This document shows positions 50,248 through 59,552 of a DNA stretch of 64,000 nucleotides, in pieces (the stretch's first letter is position 1; each line of letters starts with the position of its first letter). Under the pieces are notes generated by a model. That model searched no databases. It saw only the letters and a list, made by a program, of their open reading frames with translations, and was not told the origin of the DNA. The DNA is from Alphaproteobacteria bacterium (GTDB lineage: Bacteria > Pseudomonadota > Alphaproteobacteria > Micropepsales > Micropepsaceae): NCBI GenBank assembly GCA_017308475.1, contig JAFKEU010000005.1, positions 558,001-622,000 on the forward strand. The letters are read 5' to 3'. The position numbers and the translations under genes are program-made.

Positions 50248-51846
50248 TCAGGCGCCGGCGATCGAGCTGGCGACGGCTTCAGCGACCTTGATCCCGTCGA
50301 TTGCCGCCGACAGGATGCCACCCGCGAAGCCTGCGCCTTCGCCCGCCGGATAAAGCCCGCGTGTGTTGAGGCTCTGGAAGTCCTCGCCACGGCGGATGCG
50401 GATGGGGCTGGAAGTGCGCGTCTCCACCCCCGTCAGCACGGCGTCGTGGCGATCGAAGCCTTTTATCTGGCGGCCGAAGGCGGGCAGCGCCTCGCGGATC
50501 GCGGCGATGGCGTAGTCGGGCAGGCAGGATGAAAGATCGGTGGGTGTCACGCCGGGGCGATAGGATGGCGCCACCTCGCCCAGGCCGGTGGAGGCAATGC
50601 CGGCGATGAAGTCACCGACCAGTTGGGCCGGGGCGCGATAGCTTTCGCCGCCCGCGACAAAGGCGGCACTTTCGAGATGCCGCTGCAGGGCGATGCCGGC
50701 CAGCGGGCCTTCGCCATATGGCGCATAATCCTCCGGCGTGACGCCCACCACGATGCCGGCATTGGCGTTGCGTTCGTTGCGCGAATACTGGCTCATGCCG
50801 TTGGTGACGACGCGGTTCGGTTCGCTGGCCGCCGCCACCACGGTGCCGCCGGGACACATGCAGAAGCTGTAGACGCTGCGCCCGTTCCGGGCGTGGTGGA
50901 CCAGCCGGTATTCGGCGGCGCCGAGCTGTTTGATGGAGCGGCCGAAGCGGGCGCGGTCGATCAGCCCTTGCGGATGCTCGACGCGGAAACCGACGCTGAA
51001 GGGCTTGGCCTCAATGGCGACGCCGCGTGTCTGCAGCATGTGAAAAGTGTCGCGCGCGGAATGGCCGAGGGCCAGCACGACATGGTCGGCCTCGATCTCT
51101 TCGCCCGATTCCAGCACCACGCCCCTGAGCGCGCCATCGATGATTTTCAGGTCCGTGACCTTGCTCTGGAAGCGATATTCCCCGCCCAGGTTCTCGATGG
51201 TTTCGCGCAGGGATTCGACCATGGTCACCAGGCGGAAGGTGCCGATATGGGGATGAGCCTCGGTCAGGATTTCCTCCGGCGCGCCGGCCCTGACGAATTC
51301 GGTCAGGACTTTCCGGCCCAGATGGCGCGGGTCCTTGATCTGACTGTAGAGCTTGCCGTCGGAAAAGGTGCCCGCGCCGCCTTCGCCGAACTGGACGTTG
51401 GATTCGGGATTGAGCACCGAACGCCGCCACAGGCCCCAGGTGTCCTTCGTGCGCTCGCGCACCACCTTGCCGCGCTCCAGGATGATGGGGCGGAAACCGG
51501 ACCGGGCCAGGATCAGTGCTGCGAACAGCCCGCATGGCCCCGCGCCGATCACCAGTGGGCGGCGAAAGGTCCGGGTGGGCGCCTGCGCCGCGAAACGGTA
51601 TTCCATATCGGGGGCGGGCTGGACGCCACGCGGCTGGTGCTTCAGGATGGCCGCTTCGTCCGCGACTGTCACGTCGACGGTATAGATGGCGGCGATGGCC
51701 GACCGGTTGCGGGCATCATGGCCGCGCTTGAAAACCGCGAAATCCTTCAGCGCCGCCGCCGGGATATTCAGCCGCTTGAGGATGGCGCTTTTCAGCGCCT
51801 CGGGCGGATGGTCGAGGGGCAGCTTGATGTCGGTCAGGCGCAACAT
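50248..51846 (-). CDS. FAD-dependent oxidoreductase (uncharacterised dehydrogenase family)
   Basis: 532-residue cytoplasmic flavoprotein of the large uncharacterised FAD-dehydrogenase group (COG2509-like). An N-terminal domain (MLRLTDIKLPLDHPPEALK) precedes the FAD fold PLVIGAGPCGLFAALILARSG with ILERGKVVRERT. The family stretch NVQFGEGGAGTFSDGKLYS is clear, as are FCMCPGGTVVAAASEPN and LYPAGEGAGFAGGILSAA. The reaction is unknown. It starts 44 nt after the TonB receptor stop on the same strand and may be co-transcribed with it. Confidence 0.9.
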   Translation of the reverse strand: MLRLTDIKLPLDHPPEALKSAILKRLNIPAAALKDFAVFKRGHDARNRSAIAAIYTVDVTVADEAAILKHQPRGVQPAPDMEYRFAAQAPTRTFRRPLVIGAGPCGLFAALILARSGFRPIILERGKVVRERTKDTWGLWRRSVLNPESNVQFGEGGAGTFSDGKLYSQIKDPRHLGRKVLTEFVRAGAPEEILTEAHPHIGTFRLVTMVESLRETIENLGGEYRFQSKVTDLKIIDGALRGVVLESGEEIEADHVVLALGHSARDTFHMLQTRGVAIEAKPFSVGFRVEHPQGLIDRARFGRSIKQLGAAEYRLVHHARNGRSVYSFCMCPGGTVVAAASEPNRVVTNGMSQYSRNERNANAGIVVGVTPEDYAPYGEGPLAGIALQRHLESAAFVAGGESYRAPAQLVGDFIAGIASTGLGEVAPSYRPGVTPTDLSSCLPDYAIAAIREALPAFGRQIKGFDRHDAVLTGVETRTSSPIRIRRGEDFQSLNTRGLYPAGEGAGFAGGILSAAIDGIKVAEAVASSIAGA

Positions 51847-51890
51847 GGCGGGCGGACATATAGAGGCAGCCGGCCGCCCTTGCCAGTCCG

Positions 51891-54251
51891 TCACAACGCC
51901 ATGCGAATCCCAAGCTGCACCGAGATGGGCTGGCGCAGCGTGATGGTGCGCGGATCGTCGCCCGGATCAGCCTCGTAATAGCTGCCATAGGTGGCGTCGT
52001 GCCGGTTGAACAGGTTGTTGACCAGCCCGAAGACCTCCCAGCCGGGGGCTACGCGATAGCTGCCGCGCAGGTTGACCGTCCAGAAGGCGGGCAGCTTTGC
52101 ATTCCGGTTGGCCGGATCGCCGTCGAAATACTGGCTGGACGTGAGCGCCAGGTCCGCGCCGATGGTCAGGTCGTCCAGCAATTCGACATCGCCGCCGGCG
52201 CGCAACTGGTGGGCAGGATTGAGCGGGATATGCCGTCCCGGCGTGACCAGTACATTGCCGTCGCTGTCGGCATTGGGATTGTTGGGGGATGCCAGAAGGC
52301 CGGTGAACTGGTAGGTGGCGTCCAGATAAGAATAGGTGAAGAAGGTCGACCAGCCGGTGGCGGTGTAGCGCGCCGCCACGTCCAGCCCCCGGCGGCGGGT
52401 CAGGGGCACATTGGCGAAATAGCCGCGTCCCGCAATGGCGCTGGCAAGCGAGACAATGTCGTTGTCGCTGTCGGTGGTGAAGAGCCCCGCGCTCCAGGAA
52501 AGCGCGCCTGTGGCCGCCGCGCTTGTGCCGCGCAGCCCCACTTCACCGGTATGGGCTACCACCTGCTTCAGCGGCGGATCGGCCACCAGCGAGCCTTCCA
52601 GCAGGCAGGGCAGGGTAGGGTCGGCACAGTCCAGCTCCAGCGGGGTGGGCGCGCGGTTGGCTTCCGAATAGCCGCCAAAGGCGCTGATCCAGTCCGCGAT
52701 CTTCCAGGTCAGGCCCGCCACCGGATTGGCGCGGGTATAGCTGTGGCTGCCGTTCAGCTCGGGCGCGGCACCGCTTCTGTCGCGTGTGTCGATGTCGGCG
52801 GAATTGAAACGCAGGCCCGCCGTCAGGGTCAGCGTTTCGGTGATGTCCAAGGCATCCACCGCATAAAGGCCCCAGTACCGCGTGGCGGCGGCCAGGTCGA
52901 CAGGCGCATAGCCCAGATTGCCGTTGGTGTGGATGATGCTGCCCGATCCGGGCAGGCCGGCATCCAGCGTGACTTCAAGGTCGGGCTGGATGACACCCAG
53001 CGTGCTGGTGGAGCGAAAGCCGATGGCCGCCGTATCCAGGCTGGCGCCGAGGGTCAAGTAATTGCCATGGCCGAACAGGGGCGCGTCGCTGGTTGTTTGC
53101 AGCGAGCCGCCAAGCCCGGTGGCATCGGTGAATGTGCGGTCCAGCGTGCCATATTGGGCATCCGGGTCGAAGGCGATGGGCGCGCCGGTCTGGTCCAGGA
53201 AGACGAACTGGTCGCGGAAGGCCCGGGTCTTGGGGTTGGGCGCGGGAAAACCGTCATCCTCCAGGCACAGCTCGCCGCCGAACGAAGACTGGCCGGAGCA
53301 GGATTCAAAATTGCCGTCATTGCCGTCCAGGTGGCGCTGGCGCAGGCTGCGCGCATAGAGCGTGCCCGCGACCTGCCAGTGATCGGAAAGGCGGCTCCTG
53401 GCCGTAAGCGCCAGGCTGGCGACGCGATTCTGGGTGTTCTGCGGCCAGGTATAGACGGATGCGGAATCGGCGCGCGCCATGTCGATGGGCGTGGGGCCCA
53501 CCACGCCCAGCGAAGAAACCGACGCCGACGCCACCAGATGCAGTTCGCTTTCGCCGCTGCGCCAGCCGGCATCGCCGTAAAGCCGCGCCAGGTTCGATCC
53601 CGAATGCAGGCGCCAGCCGCCATCGGTGATGCCTTCGGCCGCGCCGTAGAAGCTGAAATCGCCGCCGGTGAAACCGTATTCGGTTGACGCCATGCCATGG
53701 CCGAAACTGCCGCCCTGAAGCGAGGCATCGCCGCCCTGAAAGCCAAAGCCGTTCTTCATGGTCATGTTGACCGCCCCGCCCAGGGCATTGAGCCCGAACA
53801 CGGGATTGGCGCTCCATAGATCCATGCGGGCGACGGCAATGTCGGGGATCGCGTCCCAGTTGACCGTGTCGCCAAAGGCTTCGTTCAGGCGCACTCCGTT
53901 CTGGTAGACGGCCAGCCCCTGGGGAGTGCCCTGCAGCGGCGATGCCTGGAAGCCGCGGAAGCGCAGGTCCTGGAACATCGCATTGCCCTGAACATCGTTC
54001 AGCGACACCCCGGCCACTTCGCTGCCCAGTGCATCCAGGATACTGCCCCCCTGGCGCCGCGCGATGCGGTCGGACCCCAGGCTTTGCAGCATGCCCGGCA
54101 CCTTGGCGCCGTCCAGCGCGATATCCGAGCCCGGCACGGGCCCATAGACCACAACATGCTCGCTGCCGGGAGCGCCCTGGGCCCGTGCCGCCGATGACGC
54201 GGCGCCGGCCACAAGGGCGATGGTGGCCATGAACGCGGCCCGGCTGGTCAT
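51891..54251 (-). CDS. TonB-dependent outer-membrane receptor
   Basis: 786-residue receptor with a signal peptide (ending ARA-Q), a plug domain (GSILDALGSEVAGVSLNDVQ, LRFRGFQASPLQGTPQGLAV, GLNALGGAVNMTMKNGF) and a beta-barrel ending VQLGIRMAL. The plug lacks the strong TonB-box consensus but has SEHVVVYG near the mature N-terminus. It faces a histidine kinase/response regulator operon across 117 bp, which may control it. The downstream FAD oxidoreductase may process the imported ligand. The ligand is unknown. Confidence 0.92.
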   Translation of the reverse strand: MTSRAAFMATIALVAGAASSAARAQGAPGSEHVVVYGPVPGSDIALDGAKVPGMLQSLGSDRIARRQGGSILDALGSEVAGVSLNDVQGNAMFQDLRFRGFQASPLQGTPQGLAVYQNGVRLNEAFGDTVNWDAIPDIAVARMDLWSANPVFGLNALGGAVNMTMKNGFGFQGGDASLQGGSFGHGMASTEYGFTGGDFSFYGAAEGITDGGWRLHSGSNLARLYGDAGWRSGESELHLVASASVSSLGVVGPTPIDMARADSASVYTWPQNTQNRVASLALTARSRLSDHWQVAGTLYARSLRQRHLDGNDGNFESCSGQSSFGGELCLEDDGFPAPNPKTRAFRDQFVFLDQTGAPIAFDPDAQYGTLDRTFTDATGLGGSLQTTSDAPLFGHGNYLTLGASLDTAAIGFRSTSTLGVIQPDLEVTLDAGLPGSGSIIHTNGNLGYAPVDLAAATRYWGLYAVDALDITETLTLTAGLRFNSADIDTRDRSGAAPELNGSHSYTRANPVAGLTWKIADWISAFGGYSEANRAPTPLELDCADPTLPCLLEGSLVADPPLKQVVAHTGEVGLRGTSAAATGALSWSAGLFTTDSDNDIVSLASAIAGRGYFANVPLTRRRGLDVAARYTATGWSTFFTYSYLDATYQFTGLLASPNNPNADSDGNVLVTPGRHIPLNPAHQLRAGGDVELLDDLTIGADLALTSSQYFDGDPANRNAKLPAFWTVNLRGSYRVAPGWEVFGLVNNLFNRHDATYGSYYEADPGDDPRTITLRQPISVQLGIRMAL

Positions 54252-54324
54252 GCTCCCCCCTTTTCGTTCTGGCTTAGAGGAGACGCGGGCTTGCGGTCAA
54301 TTTCCCACTTTCCCGGACCCCACA

Positions 54325-54335
54325 GGAATAATTCC
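54325..54335. promoter_or_regulatory. Palindrome between the TonB receptor and two-component genes
   Basis: GGAAT-A-ATTCC, a perfect 5-bp hyphenated palindrome in the 117-bp divergent spacer, 33 nt before the kinase start. TTTCCC repeats flank it. It is a candidate operator for the adjacent response regulator. Confidence 0.35.
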
Positions 54336-54368
54336 CGAACCTGCAAGCCTCTCGGCTAAGATGCCGCC

Positions 54369-55697
54369 ATGTCGCTGCGCGGACAATTTTACCTGTCGGT
54401 AATGCTGGCGCTTCTGGTGGCCCTGTCGCTGCTGGCGGCGGTGGCGTGCTGGCATGCACGCCGCTCGGTGGAAAATGAAATGGCGATGGCGCTTCAGGCT
54501 GCCGACCGCATCGTCGACAATGCACTGATCTCGCTGCCCGAGGCCGGTGCCGATGCCTATCTGGAACGGCTGGTGAGAAGCTTCGATGGCAACCGCCATG
54601 TCCGCGTGTCGCTGATCGAGGGTGGCAGGACGATCCTTACCTCGCGCCTGGCACCGACCGATGCGGTACCAGGCTGGTATCGCCGCCTGCTGGAGATTCC
54701 CGCCAACAGCCGGCTGGATACCGCGCCTCGGCTTGGCGGCCGCGCGCTGCTGGTGGCGACCGACGCGCATGGCGAGATCGGCGAGGACTGGGTCCAGTTC
54801 CGTGACGGCGCGGCACTCCTGGCGTTGTTCAGCTTTCTGATGATGGGGCTGGTGCATCTGGCGATGGGCCGCATCGCCGGCCCCCTGGCGCGGCTGGCGC
54901 GCGGCTTCGAGGCGGTGGGCGGCGGCGACTATGACGCGCGCGTGCCGTTGAAGGGCCCGCGCGAGGTGGGCGCGCTGGCGGCCGCGTTCAACCGCATGGC
55001 CGGGCGGCTGGGTTCACTGGAATCCGACAATCGCCGGCTGGCGCGCCAGACCATCGCCATCCAGGAAGAAGAGCGCGCCGACATCGCTCGCGACCTGCAT
55101 GACGAGATGGGGCCCTTCCTGTTTGCCATGCGCGTCGATGCCGACGCCATCACTGCCGCCGCCGAGGCGGGCGGTCATGGCGCCATCGCCACGCGCGCCC
55201 GCGCGCTGGGCGAGGCAGCCGGCCATATCCAGCGCCATGTGCGCTCGATCCTCAAGCAGTTGCGCTCGGAGGGGTTGGCGGAGACGGGTCTTGCGCCGGC
55301 GCTGGCGAGCCTGGCGGAATTCTGGCAGCGCCGGCATGACGGCGTGCGGCTGCATCTGGATATCGATGCGGCCAGGAAAGGATTCGGCGCCGATGCCGAT
55401 GCGGCAATCTTTCGGCTGGTGCAGGAAGGCCTGACCAATGCCGTGCGCCATGGCGGGGCGCGCAATGTGTGGCTTTCCATTCGCGCAGACGCGCACATAT
55501 GCGTGGTGCTGGAAGATGACGGCGCGGGACTTCTGGTGGCAGAGGCGGGGGCGGATGCGGGCGAAGGCATGGGCCTGAAGGGCATGCATGAAAGGCTGGC
55601 GCCGCTGGCCGGCTCGCTTATGCTTGCGCCCAGGGCGGGCGGCGGCGCCCGGCTTGAGGCGCAGATCCCGCTGACGCGCGCGGAGGCGGCGGAATGA
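54369..55697 (+). CDS. Sensor histidine kinase, NarX/UhpB-type (HisKA_3)
   Basis: 442-residue membrane sensor. A first helix (about 8-28), a periplasmic sensor of about 110 residues, a second helix (about 145-165) and a HAMP linker (GPLARLARGFEAVGGGDYDA) lead to the dimerisation domain EEERADIARDLHDEMG, with the phospho-accepting His244. The ATPase domain follows (LVQEGLTNAVRHGGA as N-box, LEDDGAGL, GMGLKGMHERLAPL). It phosphorylates the NarL-type regulator whose gene overlaps its stop by 4 bp. Divergent pairing with a TonB receptor suggests it senses an envelope or ligand signal for that receptor. Confidence 0.94.
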   Translation: MSLRGQFYLSVMLALLVALSLLAAVACWHARRSVENEMAMALQAADRIVDNALISLPEAGADAYLERLVRSFDGNRHVRVSLIEGGRTILTSRLAPTDAVPGWYRRLLEIPANSRLDTAPRLGGRALLVATDAHGEIGEDWVQFRDGAALLALFSFLMMGLVHLAMGRIAGPLARLARGFEAVGGGDYDARVPLKGPREVGALAAAFNRMAGRLGSLESDNRRLARQTIAIQEEERADIARDLHDEMGPFLFAMRVDADAITAAAEAGGHGAIATRARALGEAAGHIQRHVRSILKQLRSEGLAETGLAPALASLAEFWQRRHDGVRLHLDIDAARKGFGADADAAIFRLVQEGLTNAVRHGGARNVWLSIRADAHICVVLEDDGAGLLVAEAGADAGEGMGLKGMHERLAPLAGSLMLAPRAGGGARLEAQIPLTRAEAAE

Positions 55698-56323
55698 AAC
55701 TGCTGGTGGTCGATGATCATGCGATGATCCGCGCGGGCCTGCGCCAATTGTGCGCCGACGATCCGGTGTGGCAGGCCGCCATCATCCTGGAAGCGCAGGA
55801 AGGCGCGCTCGCGCTGATGCTGCAGAAAAAGGAGCGGCCGCAGATCACGGTGCTGGATCTCAACCTGCCCGGGATCGGCGGATTGGAACTGCTGCGCCAG
55901 ATACTGGCGGAAGATCCGGCGGCGCGCGTTCTGGTGTTCAGCATGCACAGCGAGCCGGTCTATGCGGCGCGCGCGCTGGAGATCGGCGCCAGGGGCTATC
56001 TCAGCAAACACGCAAGCCCGGTCGAACTGCGCACGGCGCTGGCGCGTATCGCATCGGGCCTCACCTATGTCGAAAGCGAGATCGCCCAGGCGCTGGCCGC
56101 GCAGGCGGGCGAGCCGCGCCAGATGCTCAGCGAGCGCGATCTTGAGATATTGCGGATGCTGGGCGAGGGGCGCAGCTTCGCGCAGATCGCCAGCGCCCTG
56201 GGCCTTGGCTACAAGACGGTCGCCAACAGCGCCACGGCGATCAAGTCCAAGCTGGGCGTGGCGCGCACCGCCGACCTGATAAGACTTTCGGTTGAAATGG
56301 GGATCGGGCGGTCTGCGCCATGA
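55694..56323 (+). CDS. NarL/FixJ-family response regulator
   Basis: 209-residue transcription regulator. The receiver domain has VVDDHAMIRAGL, the phospho-accepting Asp55 in VLDLNLPG, the conserved switch Ser/His region VFSMHSEP and Lys in YLSKHASP. The LuxR-type helix-turn-helix follows (LSERDLEILRMLGEGRSFAQIASAL, KTVANSATAIKSKLGV). The N-terminal ATGA overlaps the kinase stop. In this motif the usual KTVSTH reads KTVANS, a small departure. Its likely targets are its own operon and the divergent TonB receptor. Confidence 0.95.
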   Translation: MKLLVVDDHAMIRAGLRQLCADDPVWQAAIILEAQEGALALMLQKKERPQITVLDLNLPGIGGLELLRQILAEDPAARVLVFSMHSEPVYAARALEIGARGYLSKHASPVELRTALARIASGLTYVESEIAQALAAQAGEPRQMLSERDLEILRMLGEGRSFAQIASALGLGYKTVANSATAIKSKLGVARTADLIRLSVEMGIGRSAP

Positions 56324-56956
56324 TGGTGCATCCCGAACAGTTTCAGGTTCCGCCTGAAGAATTGATGACGGTTCCGTGTTGACCGCCCCGGGATTCAGGA
56401 GGATAGTTTTTGAGCTAAGGGCAAGAACGCGCTGATCGCAGTTACTTCCCTCCGCTCGCGCCTTCGCGAAGGACTCGCGGATATTTCCGGTGGACACCGG
56501 ATTTCAAAAGGCGCCGGGGAACGTCGCGCGGGGTGTGTTCGGATGCTCGCGGCGCGTGAAACTTCGAACTGAGGAGGGTTCCTGAATGGAAGAAACTCCG
56601 CCGGATTGCAGGCCTGGCTTCACACGGTGAAGCCACGGCCCGGCTTGAAGACCCGGACCGCCGCCTACAATCCAGATCAGACAATGGGAGAAATCCCATA
56701 GAGCGTCCGGCCTGATGCCGGACAGGAAAACAGGCCTCGCCGGAGTAAAGTCCGCCGAGGCCTGCCCATTTCCCGATACGCCAAATCTTGCGACGTGCCA
56801 TCTTTTGTGAACGCGCCGATTGCAGGATTTTCATGCCGCGCAACAGCTTGCACGGAAATTTGCGCTGGCATTGGCGGCCAAAAAGTTGCAAATCGGGGGC
56901 AATCACAAAAATGCCGGTCAAGGGCGCTGGGTAAGCAAAAGAAACAGTCTGGTTCC
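56324..56956. ncRNA. 633-bp hairpin-rich intergenic region, candidate structured RNA
   Basis: No convincing protein gene. Several strong hairpins are packed together: CCTTCGCGAAGG (56461-56472), CCGGTG/CACCGG (56487-56500), GGAG..CTCC enclosing TTCC/GGAA (about 56572-56600), GGCTTCAC/GTGAAGCC inside GGCC/GGCC (56611-56640), GTCCGGC/GCCGGAC (56705-56723) and CAGGCCTCG/CGAGGCCTG (56731-56764). The last is followed on the minus strand by TTTT. It was compared by eye with 6S RNA, SRP RNA, RNase P and tmRNA, with no convincing match. Strand and boundaries are uncertain. Confidence 0.3.
56726..56764 (-). terminator. Terminator-like hairpin on the minus strand
   Basis: A 9-bp perfect stem (56731-56739 with 56756-56764), extended with one mismatch, and a minus-strand TTTTCC tail. 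No minus-strand gene ends here, so it either serves a small RNA or is part of the structured region. Confidence 0.4.
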
Positions 56957-57598
56957 ATGCGATCAATCCTTGCCGTGTTTGCCGCCGCCCTGATGCTTGC
57001 CGGCTGTACCACCGCACGTACATCCGAGCCCGTCCGAACCGCCACCGAGCAGCTTCTGATCTCGGCGGCCGCCGACCGCGCGGCGGCGCAGCTGTCGCTG
57101 GGCATTCCCAAGGGCACCAAGATCTTCGTCGATACCCGCTATTTCCAGGGTTATGACGACGGATATGCCACCGCCGCCATCCGCACTCAGATGCTGAAGA
57201 GCGGGCTGGAACTGGTGGACGACCGCAAGGATGCGGAAGCGGTGGTCCAAGTGGCGGCGGGCGCGCTGTCCACCGACCAGAAATCGCTGCTGATCGGCAT
57301 CCCCCAGCTCACCGTTCCCTATATCCCGGTGGGCAATTCGGTCACCGTGCCGGAGATCGCGCTGTTCAAGCAGGCCGAGGAAAAGGGCGTCGCCAAGTTC
57401 GTTGCCACCGGCTATGACGCCAAGACCGGGCGGCTTCTGGCCACCACCGACCCGCGCTACGGATTCTCGCACAACACCAACCACACGGTGCTGCTGTTCT
57501 TCTCCTGGGCGTCGGGCGACATCGTTCCGCCTGGCGTGGATCAGGACTCGCTGTCCTTCCGCACCTTCACCAATCTCTTGCCGGGCAGCACCAACTAG
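56957..57598 (+). CDS. Lipoprotein of unknown function (resembles DUF6655 proteins)
   Basis: 213-residue predicted lipoprotein. The signal peptide has lipobox LAGC (MLAGCTT). The body has no catalytic motif known to me but is typical of a conserved family: ATEQLLISAAADRAAAQLSL, KIFVDTRYFQGYDDGYATAAI, IPQLTVPYIPVGNSV, EIALFKQAEEKGVAKF and NTNHTVLLFFSW. The match to the family labelled DUF6655 is from memory. The start MRSILAVFAAALML is set by the signal peptide. Its end overlaps the convergent opgD stop by 4 bp. Confidence 0.75.
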   Translation: MRSILAVFAAALMLAGCTTARTSEPVRTATEQLLISAAADRAAAQLSLGIPKGTKIFVDTRYFQGYDDGYATAAIRTQMLKSGLELVDDRKDAEAVVQVAAGALSTDQKSLLIGIPQLTVPYIPVGNSVTVPEIALFKQAEEKGVAKFVATGYDAKTGRLLATTDPRYGFSHNTNHTVLLFFSWASGDIVPPGVDQDSLSFRTFTNLLPGSTN

Positions 57599-59151
57599 GG
57601 GCCCGGCGGGAAATACTGGTAGAGCCAAGTCTCGCTGAGTGTCTTGCCGTTCAGCCGCAGGTAAAGGCGCAGATCCACCGGCGCGGTGCCGGTGAATTGC
57701 AGATCGAACAGCGCGCGCCATAGTGGGGTGCCCACCACCTTGATCACATAGGCGCCGTCCACCGTTCCGTGCGAGGCCGTGATCACCGGCTCGACATCGT
57801 AGCGCTGGGCCATGGATGCCAGCGGCCCGCCGGTGAAATCGACCACGAATTTGGTCTTGTCGCGCGGCCAGGGAATGGCGCCGGGAATGCCGCCGCGGCC
57901 CAGGCGCGTGGCCACCACCCTGGCGATGCCGGCCGGATAGTCCGGTATAGAATCCTGCCAGTAGAGACGATAGGCAAAATGCATGCTGCCATGGGCTTTG
58001 GCCGTTTCGGCGGGGCGCCAATAGGCGACGATATTGTCGTGGATTTCGTCGTCGGTGGGGATTTCCACCAGCTGCACCTCGCCCTTGCCCCAGGCGCCCC
58101 TGGGTTCGATCCAGATGCCCGGCCGCTTTTCATAGAAGGCGCCGTCGTCCTGGTAATGGTCGAAGTCGCGGTCGCGCTGGATCAGGCCGAAGCCCTTGGG
58201 ATCGGTGTCGAGAAAGGAATTGGTCTGCACCGCCGGCGGATTGATCAGCGGCCGCCAGATGCGCTCGCCCGCACCGGTCCAAAGCGCCAACCCATCATTG
58301 TCGTGAATCTCCGGCCGCCAGTCGGCGGCCTTGTCGCGCTGGTTTTCGCCGTACCAGTACATGCTGGTCAGCGGCGCCAGCCCCAGGCGCGCAATGTCCC
58401 TGCGGAAGAACAGCCGGGCTTCGACATCAATGGTAACCGTGTGCTTCTTCACTGCGTCGAAGCGATAGGCGCCGGTGACGGAAGGCCCGTCCAGCAGGGC
58501 GAATATGGTGATGCCCCCCGCATGGGGCTCAAGCCAGAACTGGGTGAAGCGGGGGAACTCCTCCGGTTGCGGTCCGCCGGTATCGACGGCGATGCCACGG
58601 GCACTGGCGCCGTACTGCCCGTCCTGGCCGCTGGAGCGGAAGTAGCTGGCGCCCTGGAAGGCCAGCCAGTCGGTGGGAGCATCCTGGCCATCCATCACCC
58701 GAAAGCCCGAGAAGCCGAGATTGCCAAGCTTGCGGGGGTCCAGTCCGCTGCTGCCATAATCAAAGTAATCGGAACCGTAGAGGATTTGCCGGGCCTTGCC
58801 GTCTTCTATGGTGTGAAGCAGGACCGGATCGCCCGAATAGCGGTTGAGATGAAAGAAGGCGATCGGGTCCTGGCCGGCCCGGCCGCGCCACAGCGCATGA
58901 TCGGGGCGGAACTTGATCTTCTGCACGGCGTCGAAGTCGATGCCGGCAATCAGTTCCGGTGCAGGCGGTACTGGCGCGCGATAAGGCTGGCTGGCGCTTT
59001 TTGCGGCACGCCCCGCCAGCATGTCGAAGCTGAAGGGCTGGGGCGGCCCCAGCCGTACCGCTTCGCCCGCCGCCAGCGCCGCCCGGAAAGGCGTGGGAAC
59101 GAGGCTGGCGGACAGCGCAGCCAGCAGCAGGCGTCTGTCGGTCACGAACAT
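57595..59151 (-). CDS. opgD: Periplasmic glucan biosynthesis protein, OpgD/OpgG family
   Basis: 518-residue periplasmic protein of the MdoG superfamily, needed to make or shape osmoregulated periplasmic glucans. The signal FVTDRRLLLAALSASL carries a twin arginine, closer to Tat-exported OpgD than to OpgG. Family stretches are FHLNRYSGDPVLLHTI, LTSMYWYGENQRD, IHDNDGLALWTGAGERIWRPL, DPKGFGLIQRDRDFDHYQDD and RPGIWIEPRGAWGKGEVQLVEIPT. The start at 59151 is chosen with AAGGGG upstream. It is divergent from opgH instead of preceding it as in the usual opgGH operon. Confidence 0.92.
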   Translation of the reverse strand: MFVTDRRLLLAALSASLVPTPFRAALAAGEAVRLGPPQPFSFDMLAGRAAKSASQPYRAPVPPAPELIAGIDFDAVQKIKFRPDHALWRGRAGQDPIAFFHLNRYSGDPVLLHTIEDGKARQILYGSDYFDYGSSGLDPRKLGNLGFSGFRVMDGQDAPTDWLAFQGASYFRSSGQDGQYGASARGIAVDTGGPQPEEFPRFTQFWLEPHAGGITIFALLDGPSVTGAYRFDAVKKHTVTIDVEARLFFRRDIARLGLAPLTSMYWYGENQRDKAADWRPEIHDNDGLALWTGAGERIWRPLINPPAVQTNSFLDTDPKGFGLIQRDRDFDHYQDDGAFYEKRPGIWIEPRGAWGKGEVQLVEIPTDDEIHDNIVAYWRPAETAKAHGSMHFAYRLYWQDSIPDYPAGIARVVATRLGRGGIPGAIPWPRDKTKFVVDFTGGPLASMAQRYDVEPVITASHGTVDGAYVIKVVGTPLWRALFDLQFTGTAPVDLRLYLRLNGKTLSETWLYQYFPPGP

Positions 59152-59318
59152 TGGATGGCCCCTTGGCATTGGATGGAACACTAAACGCAGCAAAAGCGAA
59201 AAAGATAAGGCCGCGGAGGGCCGCCAAAATGCCGCGAAACAATCCCTGATTTTGCCGCATTGTAACGTTGAATTACAGACTGCCAGTTGGGGCGGTCCCC
59301 TGTTTGGAACTGAGGCAG

Positions 59319-59552
59319 ATGAACTTCCACATTCGTAGCTTTGAACCGAGCCGTCTGGCCCAGCCGGAAATTTCCCCGCTGGCGCCCACGGGCGTGCCGC
59401 TTTCCTGTCCCCGCCCGATGCGGGCGGCGAGCCTGGCTGTGCCCACCCCCCTGTCCCTGTTCGGCACCATGCTGATGGCGCTTCTGGCGGTGCCGCGCGG
59501 TGCTATGATGGCGTCCGCGCTCTTGAGGATGAGACACCATCGCCGTGCCTGA
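59319..59552 (+). CDS. Small hypothetical protein coupled to opgH
   Basis: 77-residue reading frame starting MNFHIRSFEPSRLAQPEIS, with a TGAGGCAG ribosome site at good spacing. The middle has a hydrophobic stretch (PLSLFGTMLMALLAVPRGAM) and the end is basic (RMRHHRRA). Its stop overlaps the opgH start by 8 bp, which would allow coupled translation. I do not recognise it. It could be a small membrane partner of OpgH, a leader peptide, or chance. Confidence 0.45.
   Translation: MNFHIRSFEPSRLAQPEISPLAPTGVPLSCPRPMRAASLAVPTPLSLFGTMLMALLAVPRGAMMASALLRMRHHRRA

Noticed and set aside
56742..56754. GAGTAAAGTCCG resembling the RNase P RNA core GAGGAAAGTCCG
   Set aside because: It lies in the loop of a simple hairpin, and none of the other RNase P conserved regions are found nearby.
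56442..57023. 193-residue minus-strand frame in the gap after the response regulator
   Set aside because: Composition unlike a protein, no ribosome site, and it runs through strong hairpins and into the lipoprotein gene.
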